64,000 nucleotides of DNA, from NCBI RefSeq assembly GCF_002812485.1, contig NZ_CP025003.1, forward strand, positions 2,852,001 to 2,916,000, in the 5' to 3' direction. The translations under genes were made by a program, and so were the position numbers. The notes beneath the pieces are model-generated. The model saw only the letters and a program-made list of their open reading frames with translations. It was not told where the DNA came from and did not search any database. The stretch is from Dickeya fangzhongdai (GTDB taxonomy: Bacteria; Pseudomonadota; Gammaproteobacteria; Enterobacterales; Enterobacteriaceae). Shown here piece by piece: positions 1 to 8,476 of the stretch (positions are counted from its first letter, which is position 1; the number at the start of each line of letters is the position of its first letter).

Positions 1-1331
1 CCTTGCTTCTGCTGGCCCAGATAGTTCAGGCTGCGGATATTCAAACCGAACAGTACCAGATTACCTTTCCTGATAACGATCGGGTCAGTTACCACGGTAA
101 ATGGCAGACGCGTTTCCCCAACGGTTTTCCAATGGGGGTCGGTTCCGGGTTGTCATTTATCGGGCGGGATGGCGACAAACTGACGTTCGTTACCGTTACC
201 GATCGCGGCCCGAATGCCGATGCGCCGGAATATCAGGGTAAAGATGCGAAGATCTTCGCCGCGCCTGATTTTACCCCCGCCATCATGACCATTACCGTAG
301 ATGCCAAAAGCGCGCAGGCCACGGCGCTGCGCAAATTGCATGATGAAGCCGGCCCTATCAGCGGCTTGCCACTACCCGGCTCGCTGGTCGGCGCCACCAA
401 TGAAGTGGCGCTCAGCGATGCACTGCAAAAATTAACGGATGACCGCCGTGGGCTGGACACCGAAGGCATTACCCCGGATGGTCAGGGGGGATTTTGGCTA
501 TCGGATGAGTACGGTCCGTTCCTGATTCAGGTGGATGCGCAGGGAAAAATCCTGAAGAAAGTCGGCCCGACGCCGCTCAACGGCGAACAAGGCGTAGCCA
601 GCGGCTTACCCAATATTCTTAAATGGCGCCAGCCTAACCGCGGCTTTGAAGGCATCACCCGCATGCCGGACGGCCGCATTCTGGCCGCGGTGCAAAGTAC
701 GCTGGATATCGAAGGGAAAACCCAAAACAAGGCGTTATTTACTCGCCTGGTCAGCTTTGATCCGGCTACGGGCAAAACCGCCATGTACGGCTATCCGCTG
801 GATGCGGATCAGTGGAAAAAAACCGGCGACGCCAAAATCGGCGATATGGTTGCGCTCAACGACCATGAAGTGCTGGTGATTGAGCAAGGCGCGGATAAAA
901 ACAAGGTGATGCATAACCTGATTTACCGTGTTGACCTGAGCCTGGCCAGCGATCTGAGCGCGTTGGATGCGCAACAGCCGGCTGAGTGGAATGATGCCGA
1001 AACGCTGGCGAAACGCGGCGTCGTGCTGGCGAAAAAGCAGCAACTGGTCGACTTGCGCCAGTTGGGCTGGAAACCCGAGAAGGCAGAAGGGCTAGCGTTA
1101 ATCGATGCCCGCACGCTGGCGGTCACCAACGACAACGATTTTGGTTTACAGTCCGTGCTGGTCAATCCCGCCAAAGATGTAAAGAAGATCGGTAAATATC
1201 AGGCAGGCCCTGATGGCACGCTGCTGCTGGATGGCAAACCCGTCGATACCCGACTGGAGCTGGAACCGCTGCCGAAGGATAAGGCAACCAGCCAGTTATG
1301 GGTTATCCATCTGCCCCAGCCGCTTTACTAG
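1..1331 (+). CDS. Phytase-like esterase, 5' end cut by window
   Basis: This is a secreted protein of the esterase-like-activity-of-phytase family (Pfam Phytase-like). It resembles a beta-propeller, with motifs such as GLSFIGRDG, FVTVTDRGPN, DTEGITPDG, GGFWLSDEYGP and FEGITRMPDG that recur in this family. The reading frame is open to the left edge. The first visible residues (LLLAQIVQAA) look like the end of a signal peptide, so only about 10-20 residues are probably missing and the protein is likely periplasmic or extracellular. The family is thought to hydrolyse phosphate esters, but the substrate cannot be told from sequence. A stem-loop followed by a T-rich run lies just after the stop. 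The next gene is a separate transporter unit. Confidence 0.8.
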   Translation, partial: LLLLAQIVQAADIQTEQYQITFPDNDRVSYHGKWQTRFPNGFPMGVGSGLSFIGRDGDKLTFVTVTDRGPNADAPEYQGKDAKIFAAPDFTPAIMTITVDAKSAQATALRKLHDEAGPISGLPLPGSLVGATNEVALSDALQKLTDDRRGLDTEGITPDGQGGFWLSDEYGPFLIQVDAQGKILKKVGPTPLNGEQGVASGLPNILKWRQPNRGFEGITRMPDGRILAAVQSTLDIEGKTQNKALFTRLVSFDPATGKTAMYGYPLDADQWKKTGDAKIGDMVALNDHEVLVIEQGADKNKVMHNLIYRVDLSLASDLSALDAQQPAEWNDAETLAKRGVVLAKKQQLVDLRQLGWKPEKAEGLALIDARTLAVTNDNDFGLQSVLVNPAKDVKKIGKYQAGPDGTLLLDGKPVDTRLELEPLPKDKATSQLWVIHLPQPLY

Positions 1332-1352
1332 TCCGCTTCGCATTTATTACCC

Positions 1353-1387
1353 GGCGGCGCTCCGTTTACGGTGCGCCGCTTTTATTT
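1353..1387 (+). terminator. Rho-independent terminator after phytase-like gene
   Basis: A GGCGGCGC / GTGCGCCGC stem with a loop of about 9 nt is followed by TTTTATTT. It lies 22 bp after the stop codon. Confidence 0.7.
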
Positions 1388-1493
1388 ACCCGGTCCCTGA
1401 AATTTTTTCCCGCCATTATATTTCCCTATCGGAAATAATTGTTTACAGTGTAAGCCATTGTGAACATTTGTGCGGTATTGTTGGAGAAAAAGC

Positions 1494-2840
1494 GTGACAG
1501 GTTCCACCGCGATTGACGTACGCCAGCTGATTAATCAGCGTCCTCTTGGCGCTTACCAGAAACTGATTGTTTTTCTTTGCTTTTGTATTATTGCGCTTGA
1601 TGGTATGGACATCGCCATCATGGGCTTTATTGCGCCATCGTTGAAAGCAGCCTGGGGAATCGGCAACGCGGAACTGGCCGTGGTTATCAGCGCGGCGCTG
1701 ATCGGCCTGGCGGTGGGAGCGATGGTTTCCGGGCCGCTGGCGGACTGGCGCGGCCGTAAAACGATCATCATCGCCAGCGTATTTTTGTTCGGCCTGTGGA
1801 CCTTGTTAACCGCATTTTCTCAGACGCTGCAGCATATGGTGATTTTCCGCTTTCTGACCGGTTTAGGTCTGGGGGCGGCGATGCCGAATGTCGGTACGCT
1901 GGTTTCGGAGTTTGCGCCGGAGAAAAAACGCTCCTTCATCATTACCGTGGTCTTCTGCGGTTTCAGTTTCGGCGCCGCCAGCGGCGGGTTTGCCGCCTCC
2001 TGGATGATCCCGCAGTGGGGCTGGCATTCCGTGCTGCTGATGGGCGGCATTTTGCCGCTGCTGCTGGTGCCGTTCCTGCTGATGAAGCTGCCGGAGTCGG
2101 TACGGTTTCTGGTCAGCAAGCGGGCGGACTCGCGTCAGATTCATCAAATCGTGGACAAAATCGCTCCCGGCATCTGCCAGGCCGACAGCCACTTCGCCAT
2201 GCCTGTGGCGGAAAAAACGCCGGCGTTTGCCGTTCAGCTGGTGCTGTCCCGCTCTTACCGTTTTGGCAGCGTCATGCTGTGGGGCGGCTATTTCTTCGGC
2301 CTGTTCATGGTGTATCTGTTGGGCAGTTGGCTGCCGACCGTCATCAAGGAAGCCGGCATGAGCGTGACCGAAGCCACCATGATTACCGCCTTGTATCAGG
2401 CCGGCGGCACGTTCGGTTCGCTGTTTGCCGGCTGGCTGATGGACCGCGTTAACCCGCATCTGGCGCTTGGCATGATTTACGCCGCCGGCGGCGTAGCTAC
2501 CGCGATGATTGGCGTCACCCACGCTTATTTTGTGATTCTGGCGGTGGTGGCGTTCAGCAGCGGATTTTGCCTTAACGGCGCCAACACCGGCATGAATGCG
2601 CTTTCCGCCCGTTACTACCCGACGGAAGCCCGCGCCACCGGCTCAGGCTGGATGCATGGCGTTGGCCGAATGGGCGCCATCATGAGTGCGTTTGCCGGCG
2701 CACAGGTGGTCAGCATGGGATGGGGGCTGACGACCATGTTTACTATTTTGGCGATTCCTGCCCTGTTGACGTCGTTGATGATTCTCGCCAAAGGACAGTT
2801 CGGCTATAGCCGGCCCGTCGTTGCAGAACTCAGTTACTAA
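1494..2840 (+). CDS. MFS transporter, aromatic acid:H+ symporter (AAHS) type
   Basis: This is an inner-membrane major facilitator of about 448 residues with 12 predicted hydrophobic segments. The first helix carries DGMDIAIMGFIAPSL, close to the DGxD signature of the AAHS family (PcaK, BenK, MhpT types). The loop GPLADWRGRK is the MFS 2-3 motif. The family imports aromatic acids such as 4-hydroxybenzoate or phenylpropionates with protons, and the specific substrate is unknown. I chose the GTG at 1494 because a GGAG sequence sits 7 bp upstream. An in-frame GTG at 1470 lacks such a site. No catabolic genes adjoin it. A good terminator follows. Confidence 0.85.
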   Translation: MTGSTAIDVRQLINQRPLGAYQKLIVFLCFCIIALDGMDIAIMGFIAPSLKAAWGIGNAELAVVISAALIGLAVGAMVSGPLADWRGRKTIIIASVFLFGLWTLLTAFSQTLQHMVIFRFLTGLGLGAAMPNVGTLVSEFAPEKKRSFIITVVFCGFSFGAASGGFAASWMIPQWGWHSVLLMGGILPLLLVPFLLMKLPESVRFLVSKRADSRQIHQIVDKIAPGICQADSHFAMPVAEKTPAFAVQLVLSRSYRFGSVMLWGGYFFGLFMVYLLGSWLPTVIKEAGMSVTEATMITALYQAGGTFGSLFAGWLMDRVNPHLALGMIYAAGGVATAMIGVTHAYFVILAVVAFSSGFCLNGANTGMNALSARYYPTEARATGSGWMHGVGRMGAIMSAFAGAQVVSMGWGLTTMFTILAIPALLTSLMILAKGQFGYSRPVVAELSY

Positions 2841-2847
2841 TACGCCA

Positions 2848-2875
2848 ACACCCGGTTAACCGGGCGTTTTCTTTT
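2848..2875 (+). terminator. Terminator after AAHS transporter
   Basis: CCCGGTTAACCGGG stem followed by a T-rich tail (CGTTTTCTTTT), between the convergent transporter and smrA. Confidence 0.75.
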
Positions 2876-2890
2876 GCTTCGAAGGAAAGA

Positions 2891-3460
2891 TCAACGGCTA
2901 CGTTTGGCGTGTCTCTCACGGTTATCCTGACGGGCCTGATCGGATTTTCTAAGCGACACATAACAGGCGCCGGCACCGCCGTGAAACGGCTGTGCGGTAC
3001 AGAAGGCTTGCACGGAATCAAACTGCTGCAGCCAGCGGAACAGGTAATTGCGCACGACATTGGCGTGTGATTTTTCATGACGGCCTTTACCATGAATAAT
3101 CAGCAAATTACGCAAATTGTCCCGTTGCGCCTGCAACATGAACGCAAACAGGTTCTGCCGACAGGTTTCGACCGGCTGACGCAGCAGGTTGAGGCTGGCA
3201 TCCAGCGGATACTTTCCCTGACGCAGTTTATCCACAACCCCCTGCTGGATACCTTCTCTTGTAAATTCCAGCGGCACCTCGCATGGAAACAGGTCGAGAA
3301 AACCGGTGATCAGAAAATTATCCAGATCCGGCTCTTCCAGGCGAGAAGGCACAGCTTTCGACGGGGCGGGTTTAAGATGAACGACAGTGGCGGACGGCTT
3401 TAGCGGTTTGACATCGTCCATGGCATTCAGAAACAGCGTTTTTTCATCAGTATCCATCAT
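2891..3460 (-). CDS. smrA: DNA endonuclease SmrA
   Basis: This 189-residue protein has a C-terminal Smr domain containing LIIHGKGRHEKSHANVVRNY, the HGKG core typical of Smr nucleases. An N-terminal segment rich in acidic and proline residues precedes it. E. coli SmrA (YdaL) is 187 residues with the same layout and is described as a nicking endonuclease. The open frame extends to 3559, but the start is placed at 3460 (MMDTDEKTLF) because the upstream part does not look like SmrA. A GAG-type ribosome site precedes it. It is the last chromosomal gene before the phage tail remnant on this side. Confidence 0.85.
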   Translation of the reverse strand: MMDTDEKTLFLNAMDDVKPLKPSATVVHLKPAPSKAVPSRLEEPDLDNFLITGFLDLFPCEVPLEFTREGIQQGVVDKLRQGKYPLDASLNLLRQPVETCRQNLFAFMLQAQRDNLRNLLIIHGKGRHEKSHANVVRNYLFRWLQQFDSVQAFCTAQPFHGGAGACYVSLRKSDQARQDNRERHAKRSR

Positions 3461-3537
3461 GTCACTCGCGTTGATCCAAACCACCTGCCTACTATAACGA
3501 GAGTACGGTGAAATATCACCTTGCCGGTCACAGAGTA

Positions 3538-3566
3538 AAAACGCGGTGAGTCCCCTCACCGCGCAG
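3538..3566 (-). terminator. Minus-strand terminator
   Basis: CGCGGTGAG stem (3542-3550) pairs with CTCACCGCG across a 4-nt loop. On the minus strand it is followed by TTTTT. It would stop transcripts coming leftwards from the inverted tail-fibre module before smrA. Confidence 0.65.
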
Positions 3567-3655
3567 TGGTTTACCGGTGTTATGCTCCGGGTTTATCCGG
3601 CTACGACGCCGCGACACCTACCCAGCTCAGTTTCACCAACTAAGTTCTCCAGTCT

Positions 3656-4240
3656 TCAGGCGGCCCTCACGATGTAGCTAAACGCGATGTTGCGCGGGCG
3701 GGTACCGCCAGCAATAAAATAGGGATTGTTGTTTAACGGCCGATTAGCATTCGTATCGATGGTTCTCTTATTACTATTTCCTGTATAAGCATATTCATTT
3801 ATAGCAAAAGCATACCCTTTCAACGCTGGTCCATAATCAGCATCTACGATCGTATCGGTTTGCATTGATTGATTAAATTCAGCAATTGTCGCTGTGTTAG
3901 CCGTGGAGCCTTCAACAACTAATAATTGTGCTGCATCAGGACCGATGTTAGCAGTAATGAGGGATGGTGCCTGCCGTGATAACAATCCTCGCCCCGCATC
4001 CGCCCCGCGCCCATCATCCCAGCCACGAATAAATTCGCCGCGCAGATCCGGCAGGACGCCGCCGGGGTACGCCAGCGCCAGTTTGGGAAAGGCGTTTTTG
4101 TCGAACGCCTGACCGTTGCATTTCAGCCAGCCGGCGGGCGGTGTCGCCTGCGGCCAGGGCAGCGGTATGCCCGCCAGGTCGGCGGTTTTCAGTACGTCGC
4201 TTAAACCCAGGTTTGCGAGAAAGTGAGAAGATAAATACAA
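3656..4240 (-). CDS. Tail-fibre C-terminal module (silent, inverted), tail collar domain
   Basis: This is a 3' fragment of a phage tail-fibre gene. It holds the tail collar motif GWLKCNGQAFDKNAFPKL, then LPDLRGEFIRGWDDGRG, a variable middle and the conserved end TRPRNIAFSYIVRA. The open frame starts only with a weak TTG and no ribosome site. It begins right at a Hin/gix-like crossover sequence, which codes for LANLGLSD near its start. Such fragments are normally joined to a constant N-terminal fibre half by an invertase. Here the constant half is not found on either side, so the module is probably not expressed as a complete fibre. The next gene to its right, in the opposite direction, is the invertase. 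Confidence 0.8.
   Translation of the reverse strand: MYLSSHFLANLGLSDVLKTADLAGIPLPWPQATPPAGWLKCNGQAFDKNAFPKLALAYPGGVLPDLRGEFIRGWDDGRGADAGRGLLSRQAPSLITANIGPDAAQLLVVEGSTANTATIAEFNQSMQTDTIVDADYGPALKGYAFAINEYAYTGNSNKRTIDTNANRPLNNNPYFIAGGTRPRNIAFSYIVRAA
4196..4221. other. Hix/gix-like invertase crossover site
   Basis: A 26-bp site is centred on AAACC-CA-GGTTT (4203-4214). Read on the minus strand, the left half TTCTCGCAAACC matches the Hin site half TTCTTGAAAACC at 10 of 12 positions from memory. It lies inside the fibre module's coding sequence and 44 bp from the invertase start, as expected for this recombinase family. No second matching site was found by eye within 3460-6420. Confidence 0.6.
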
Positions 4241-4264
4241 TCAGCCTTTTCAGGAAGTTACGTT

Positions 4265-4834
4265 ATGCTTATTGGCTATGCCCGGGTATCCACCAGCGAT
4301 CAAAATACCGAATTACAGAAAAACGCGCTGGTCGGCGCAAATTGTGAACTGATTTTTGAAGATCAGGCCAGCGGCAAAAACGCCAGGCGACCGGGGTTGA
4401 AACGGGCATTGCGCAAACTCAAACGCGGCGACACCCTGATCGTCTGGAAACTGGACCGGCTGGGCCGCAGCGTACGGGACCTGATTACCATGGTGTCGGA
4501 CCTGCAGGGTCGTGGCATTCACTTTCGCAGCCTGACCGATGCGATTGATACCTCAACGCCGGCCGGCCGTTTCTTTTTCCACGTGATGAGTGCGCTGGCC
4601 GAGATGGAGCGAGAACTGATCGTCGAACGAACCCGCGCCGGACTGGCGGCCGCCCGGGCGGCGGGTCGCATTGGCGGCCGTCGGCGCATTATGACGCCTG
4701 ATGCGATTGAGCATGCCAGAACACTGTTGGGTAATGGGGCAACCCGCTGGCAAATAGCCAATATTATCGGCGTGTCGGAAAAAACCATTTATAAATACTT
4801 CCCGGCAACACCGACGAAAATAAAAACAAGATAA
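4265..4834 (+). CDS. Serine site-specific DNA invertase (Hin/Gin/Pin family)
   Basis: This 189-residue resolvase/invertase has the catalytic serine in GYARVSTSDQN (residues 4-14) and the long helix region ALAEMERELIVERTRAGL. A C-terminal helix-turn-helix follows (TRWQIANIIGVSEKTIYKY). The length and order match Gin, Pin and Hin, which invert DNA between two crossover sites with help from Fis. The ATG at 4265 has an AGGA site upstream. It sits between two tail-fibre tip modules pointing in opposite directions, which is the classic setting for fibre switching. All catalytic parts appear intact. Confidence 0.92.
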   Translation: MLIGYARVSTSDQNTELQKNALVGANCELIFEDQASGKNARRPGLKRALRKLKRGDTLIVWKLDRLGRSVRDLITMVSDLQGRGIHFRSLTDAIDTSTPAGRFFFHVMSALAEMERELIVERTRAGLAAARAAGRIGGRRRIMTPDAIEHARTLLGNGATRWQIANIIGVSEKTIYKYFPATPTKIKTR

Positions 4835-4969
4835 CAACCGAAAAAAAATACATCACATTGCATTATTTTATTTCTAATTTTAAAAACTCACTGCTTACCC
4901 ATTAATGATACAACAGCCTTACAATGAATAGCCTGTCATTCCCGACGATAATATCAGCGCGTAGAAATC

Positions 4970-5584
4970 ATGACGCATTATTCATTCACTCACGCTGAGA
5001 TAAAACAGATGGAAAAACATTGTCACCCTCATGCCTTTGATTTTGGTTTTGGTAAAGAAAACCTGTACAAAAATAATCATGTCTATATTGAAAATATTTC
5101 TCTTCAATGCTGCCAGAAAGCCTGTGGCGAACAGCAAGATACATCCACCGCTGCCTTGAAAGAGCTGGTGGGTATTCCGCAACCCTGGCCGCTGGCGGAT
5201 GCGCCGGAAGGCTGGCTGAAATGTAACGGCCAGACGTTTGATACCGCCAAATACCCGCAGCTGGCAAAATTATATCCCGATGGCACCTTGCCGGATCTGC
5301 GTGGCGAATTTATCCGTGGCTGGGATGACGGCCGGGGAGTGGATACAGACAGGAAACTGATGTCAGCTCAAGCAGGTACCCATATTCTTGGAGACGATGG
5401 AACCTATCCAACACTTAACGGCATTGGTAACTTATCCGAATGTAATGCAGATAAACCAGATGGCACTGCTCGTACTCTGTACTGGTTAGATACAAGCAAG
5501 TCGGAAAAACAAGCCAGTGAAAAATTCTGGGGTGCCACTCGCCCGCGTAATATCGCCTTCAGCTACATCGTTAAGGCAGGTTAA
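4970..5584 (+). CDS. Tail collar domain fibre-tip protein
   Basis: The protein has 204 residues. Residues 1 to about 62 are unrelated to the opposed module and contain several cysteines and histidines. From about residue 64 it matches the inverted module: ELVGIPQPWP, GWLKCNGQTFD, LPDLRGEFIRGWDDGRG, a different middle, and TRPRNIAFSYIVKAG at the end. It is therefore a fibre tip with an alternative variable region. The first 62 residues may be a replaced or degraded N-terminus, since a normal fibre is much longer and no hix-like site is visible at its 5' end. The fibre chaperone gene starts 2 bp after its stop. Confidence 0.7.
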   Translation: MTHYSFTHAEIKQMEKHCHPHAFDFGFGKENLYKNNHVYIENISLQCCQKACGEQQDTSTAALKELVGIPQPWPLADAPEGWLKCNGQTFDTAKYPQLAKLYPDGTLPDLRGEFIRGWDDGRGVDTDRKLMSAQAGTHILGDDGTYPTLNGIGNLSECNADKPDGTARTLYWLDTSKSEKQASEKFWGATRPRNIAFSYIVKAG

Positions 5585-5586
5585 TC

Positions 5587-6198
5587 ATGGCTACACAAAA
5601 TGAAAATATGATTCAGCTGAATGAACAGGGGCTGAGCACCGGCAGTGGATATATTCAGGTTTACCATATTGATCCGCAAACTCGGGAATATATCGGCAAT
5701 ACCCGTGAATATCTGATGGAAGGCGTCGGCATTCCGGCGCACAGTTTTATTGATACGCCTCCGGCCGCTCAATCCGGTCAGGCTATCGTGCGCAGTCAGG
5801 ATGGAGCGACCTGGGGAAGCGTTGCCGATTATCGCGGGCAGACGGCCTACGATAAGCAGACGCGACAATCCAGCCTGATAATCCAGCTTGGCGACCTTTC
5901 CGACACCCTGACGCTGTTGCCGCCGGCCACCGCTTACGATGTCTGGCAAAACGACGGCTGGGTGACGGATGCCAAAGCGCAGCAGACCGCACAGGTCAGC
6001 GCGGCGCAACAGCAGATGGCCAGCTATCTCGCTCAGGCGGAAAAACGGCTGACCGTGCTGCAGTATGCGGTGGAACTGGAGATGGCGACCGAACAGGAAA
6101 CCCAGGCGCTGAAAAGCTGGAAAACCTATATGGTGCAATTAAGCCGGGTGGACGTTTCGTCTGCGCCCGCTATCGACTGGCCGGCCATGCCCGCCTGA
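5587..6198 (+). CDS. Tail fibre assembly chaperone (Tfa family)
   Basis: This 203-residue protein resembles the caudoviral tail-fibre assembly family (P2 gpG, lambda Tfa). The N-terminal part (GYIQVYHIDPQTREYIG) mimics fibre features. A middle segment WGSVADYRGQTAYDKQT and a C-terminal helical part rich in Gln and Ala (AQQTAQVSAAQQQMASYLAQ), ending in LKSWKTYMVQLSRV, are typical. Tfa proteins act as chaperones for the fibre tip encoded just upstream. The start is 2 bp after the fibre-tip stop, so the two are cotranslated. A strong terminator follows. Confidence 0.85.
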   Translation: MATQNENMIQLNEQGLSTGSGYIQVYHIDPQTREYIGNTREYLMEGVGIPAHSFIDTPPAAQSGQAIVRSQDGATWGSVADYRGQTAYDKQTRQSSLIIQLGDLSDTLTLLPPATAYDVWQNDGWVTDAKAQQTAQVSAAQQQMASYLAQAEKRLTVLQYAVELEMATEQETQALKSWKTYMVQLSRVDVSSAPAIDWPAMPA

Positions 6199-6239
6199 TT
6201 CACCTTTCCCGGTGGCGTAAACTGATGCGCCAAAACCCC

Positions 6240-6277
6240 ACAGATGCCGTTGTCACCCCAACGGCATCTGTTTTTTA
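6240..6277 (+). terminator. Strong terminator after fibre chaperone
   Basis: A perfect 12-bp stem (ACAGATGCCGTT / AACGGCATCTGT) with an 8-nt loop is followed by TTTTTATTT. It separates the fibre operon from the tail sheath operon. Confidence 0.9.
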
Positions 6278-6328
6278 TTTCAATTAACCCATTGTTTTTA
6301 ATCATTATAAAAACATTATCGGCTTCAC

Positions 6329-6411
6329 CCTGTTGTGCCATTCCATACCAAACCCTATTCGGATGCCTTCTGTTTTCCGGCAAGGCACTATTACTCGCAC
6401 CCCACAACAGG
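6329..6411 (+). promoter_or_regulatory. Inverted repeat able to pair with the sheath gene ribosome site
   Basis: CCTGTTGTG (6329-6337) is the exact complement of CACAACAGG (6403-6411). The latter overlaps the start of the AGGAG ribosome site of the sheath gene. In RNA the two arms could pair and hide the site. The 65-nt spacing makes this uncertain. Confidence 0.3.
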
Positions 6412-6422
6412 AGACATTCTTG

Positions 6423-7592
6423 ATGAGTGATTTTCATCACGGTACGCAGGTCGTCGAAATCAACGACGGTACCCGCGTCATTTCAACTGTATCAACCGCG
6501 ATCGTCGGTATGGTCTGTACCGGACCGGATGCTGACGCCGCCACTTTCCCACTGAATACACCGGTGCTGATTACCGATGTGCTGACCGCCGCGGGCAAGG
6601 CCGGTAAAACCGGTACCCTGGCTGCCGCGCTGCAGGCCATCGGCGATCAGACCAAACCGGTGACGGTAGTCGTTCGCGTGGCTGAAGGCGCCAACGAGGC
6701 TGAAACGGTGTCCAACATCATCGGCGGCGCCGATGCCAACGGCAAATACACCGGTATGAAAGCCCTGCTGGACGCCCAGGCAGTCACTGGCGTGAAGCCG
6801 CGTATCCTCGGCGTTCCGGGGCTGGATTCCCAGCCTGTCGCCACCGCGCTGGCCGCCATCTGTCAGTCGCTGCGCGCCTTCGGTTACGTGAGCGCCTATG
6901 GTTGTAAAACCCTGTCCGACGCCATCAAATACCGCGGCAACTTCAGCCAGCGCGAACTGATGGTGATCTGGCCGGACTTTATCGCCTGGAACACCGCTAC
7001 CAACGCCAGCGCCACCGCCTACGCTACCGCGCGTGCACTGGGCCTGCGCGCCAAGATCGACCAGGAAACCGGCTGGCACAAAACCCTGTCCAACGTCGGC
7101 GTCAACGGCGTGACCGGTATCTCCGCCAGCGTGTACTGGGACCTGCAGACCATCGGCAGCGACGCCGACCTGCTGAACGAAGCCGGCGTGACCACGCTGG
7201 TGCGTAAGGACGGTTTCCGCTTCTGGGGTAACCGCACCTGTTCCGACGATCCGCTTTTCCTGTTTGAAAACTACACCCGCACCGCGCAAGTGCTGGCCGA
7301 CACCATGGCTGAAGCGCACATGTGGGCCGTCGACAAACCGGTTACCGCCACCCTGATCCGCGACATCATCGAGGGCATCAAGGCCAAATTCCGCGAGCTG
7401 AAATCCAACGGCTACATCATCGACGCCGACTGCTGGTTCGATGAAAGCGCCAACGATAAGGAAACGCTGAAGGCAGGCAAGCTGTACATCGACTACGAGT
7501 ACACCCCGGTGCCGCCACTGGAAAACCTCACGCTGCGTCAGCGTATCACCGACAAGTATCTGGTGAACCTGGCCGCATCCGTTAACAGCTAA
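6423..7592 (+). CDS. FI: Contractile tail sheath protein, P2 FI-like
   Basis: This 389-residue protein matches the P2 FI tail sheath family (P2 FI is 396 residues). Recognisable segments are HHGTQVVEINDGTRVIS at the N-terminus, KPRILGVPGLDSQPVATAL in the middle, and GFRFWGNRTCSDDPLFLFEN then YIIDADCWFDE near the C-terminus. The open frame begins at 6333, but the ATG at 6423 has GGAG upstream and gives the usual family N-terminus. Sheath subunits surround the tail tube and contract. It heads a sheath-tube-chaperone-tape measure-U-D block in exact P2 order. Confidence 0.95.
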   Translation: MSDFHHGTQVVEINDGTRVISTVSTAIVGMVCTGPDADAATFPLNTPVLITDVLTAAGKAGKTGTLAAALQAIGDQTKPVTVVVRVAEGANEAETVSNIIGGADANGKYTGMKALLDAQAVTGVKPRILGVPGLDSQPVATALAAICQSLRAFGYVSAYGCKTLSDAIKYRGNFSQRELMVIWPDFIAWNTATNASATAYATARALGLRAKIDQETGWHKTLSNVGVNGVTGISASVYWDLQTIGSDADLLNEAGVTTLVRKDGFRFWGNRTCSDDPLFLFENYTRTAQVLADTMAEAHMWAVDKPVTATLIRDIIEGIKAKFRELKSNGYIIDADCWFDESANDKETLKAGKLYIDYEYTPVPPLENLTLRQRITDKYLVNLAASVNS

Positions 7593-7606
7593 GGAGCGAC
7601 AGACTC

Positions 7607-8125
7607 ATGGCACTGCCACGTAAACTTAAATATCTCAACCTGTTCAACGACGGTATGAGCTACATGGGCCAGGTGCACTCCGTCACCCTGCCGAAACTGA
7701 CCCGCAAACTGGAAAACTACCGCGGCGGCGGTATGCAAGGCGCGGCGCCGGTGGATTTTGGGCTGGACAACGACGCGCTGGTGATGGAATGGAACATGGG
7801 CGGCCTGCCGGACAGCGCCTTCTGGAGCCAGTACGCGTTGCCGGGCGCCGATGCGGTTCCGCTGCGTTTCGCCGGTTCTTACCAGCGTGACGACACCGGC
7901 GACATCACCGCCGTCGAAATCGTGCTGCGCGGCCGCCACAAGTCGATTGACAGTGGCGAATCCAAACAGGGTGAAGAGACTGACGTACGCGTCTCTACCC
8001 AGTGCACTTACTACAAACTGATCATTGACGGCGTCGACATGATCGAAATCGACACCATCAACATGATCGAGAAAGTGAACGGCGTTGACCGTCTGGAACA
8101 ACACCGCCGCAATATCGGTCTGTAA
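7607..8125 (+). CDS. FII: Contractile tail tube protein, P2 FII-like
   Basis: This 172-residue protein is the same length as P2 FII. It starts MALPRKLKYLNLFNDG and contains GAAPVDFGLDNDALVMEW, as in P2-type tube proteins. It forms the inner tube inside the sheath. An AAGGAG site lies 9 bp before the ATG. It follows FI by 14 bp and is intact, with no frame damage. Confidence 0.94.
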   Translation: MALPRKLKYLNLFNDGMSYMGQVHSVTLPKLTRKLENYRGGGMQGAAPVDFGLDNDALVMEWNMGGLPDSAFWSQYALPGADAVPLRFAGSYQRDDTGDITAVEIVLRGRHKSIDSGESKQGEETDVRVSTQCTYYKLIIDGVDMIEIDTINMIEKVNGVDRLEQHRRNIGL

Positions 8126-8135
8126 CGACCGCTTC

Positions 8136-8164
8136 ATGGCCAGCTACGGCTGGCCATTCTTATT
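8136..8164 (+). terminator. Stem-loop between FII and E
   Basis: ATGGCCAG / CTGGCCAT stem with a 6-nt loop followed by TCTTATT. It is a weak terminator or attenuator that would lower expression of the chaperone and tape measure relative to sheath and tube. Confidence 0.5.
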
Positions 8165-8185
8165 GATAGCACTGGAGTTTTTATC

Positions 8186-8476
8186 ATGACGGTTGAAACA
8201 ACCACACAAAACAGCGTCATCATCCTGAACGCCCCCATCAAACGCGGCGAAACCCTGATTGACGCCATCACGCTGCTCACACCGACTGCGGGCACGCTGC
8301 GCGGCATCGGTCTGGCGGCGCTGGCGAGCGCCGATGTGGAAGCGCTGATCAAATTGCTGCCGCGCATCACTTACCCTGCCCTGACCGAAGCCGACGTCAT
8401 GGGGCTGGAACTGCCTGACCTGCTTGAATTCGCCGGCAAGGTGATCGGTTTTTTATCGCCGGGCTCGGTACGCTGA
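8186..8476 (+). CDS. E: Tail assembly chaperone E, P2-like
   Basis: This 96-residue protein matches P2 gpE (about 91 residues). Segments include LNAPIKRGETLIDAITL, GTLRGIGLAALASADVEAL and LLPRITYPALTEADVMGLEL. In P2, E and its frameshifted extension E+E' assist tape-measure folding and tail assembly. A run of six T followed by A at 8449-8455, near its 3' end, is a slippery sequence. Without slippage, translation ends 21 bp later. Confidence 0.9.
   Translation: MTVETTTQNSVIILNAPIKRGETLIDAITLLTPTAGTLRGIGLAALASADVEALIKLLPRITYPALTEADVMGLELPDLLEFAGKVIGFLSPGSVR

Noticed and set aside
6098..6110. AAACCCAGG in the fibre chaperone gene as a second invertase site.
   Set aside because: Only one half matches (no GGTTT half), and it would break the chaperone gene on inversion.
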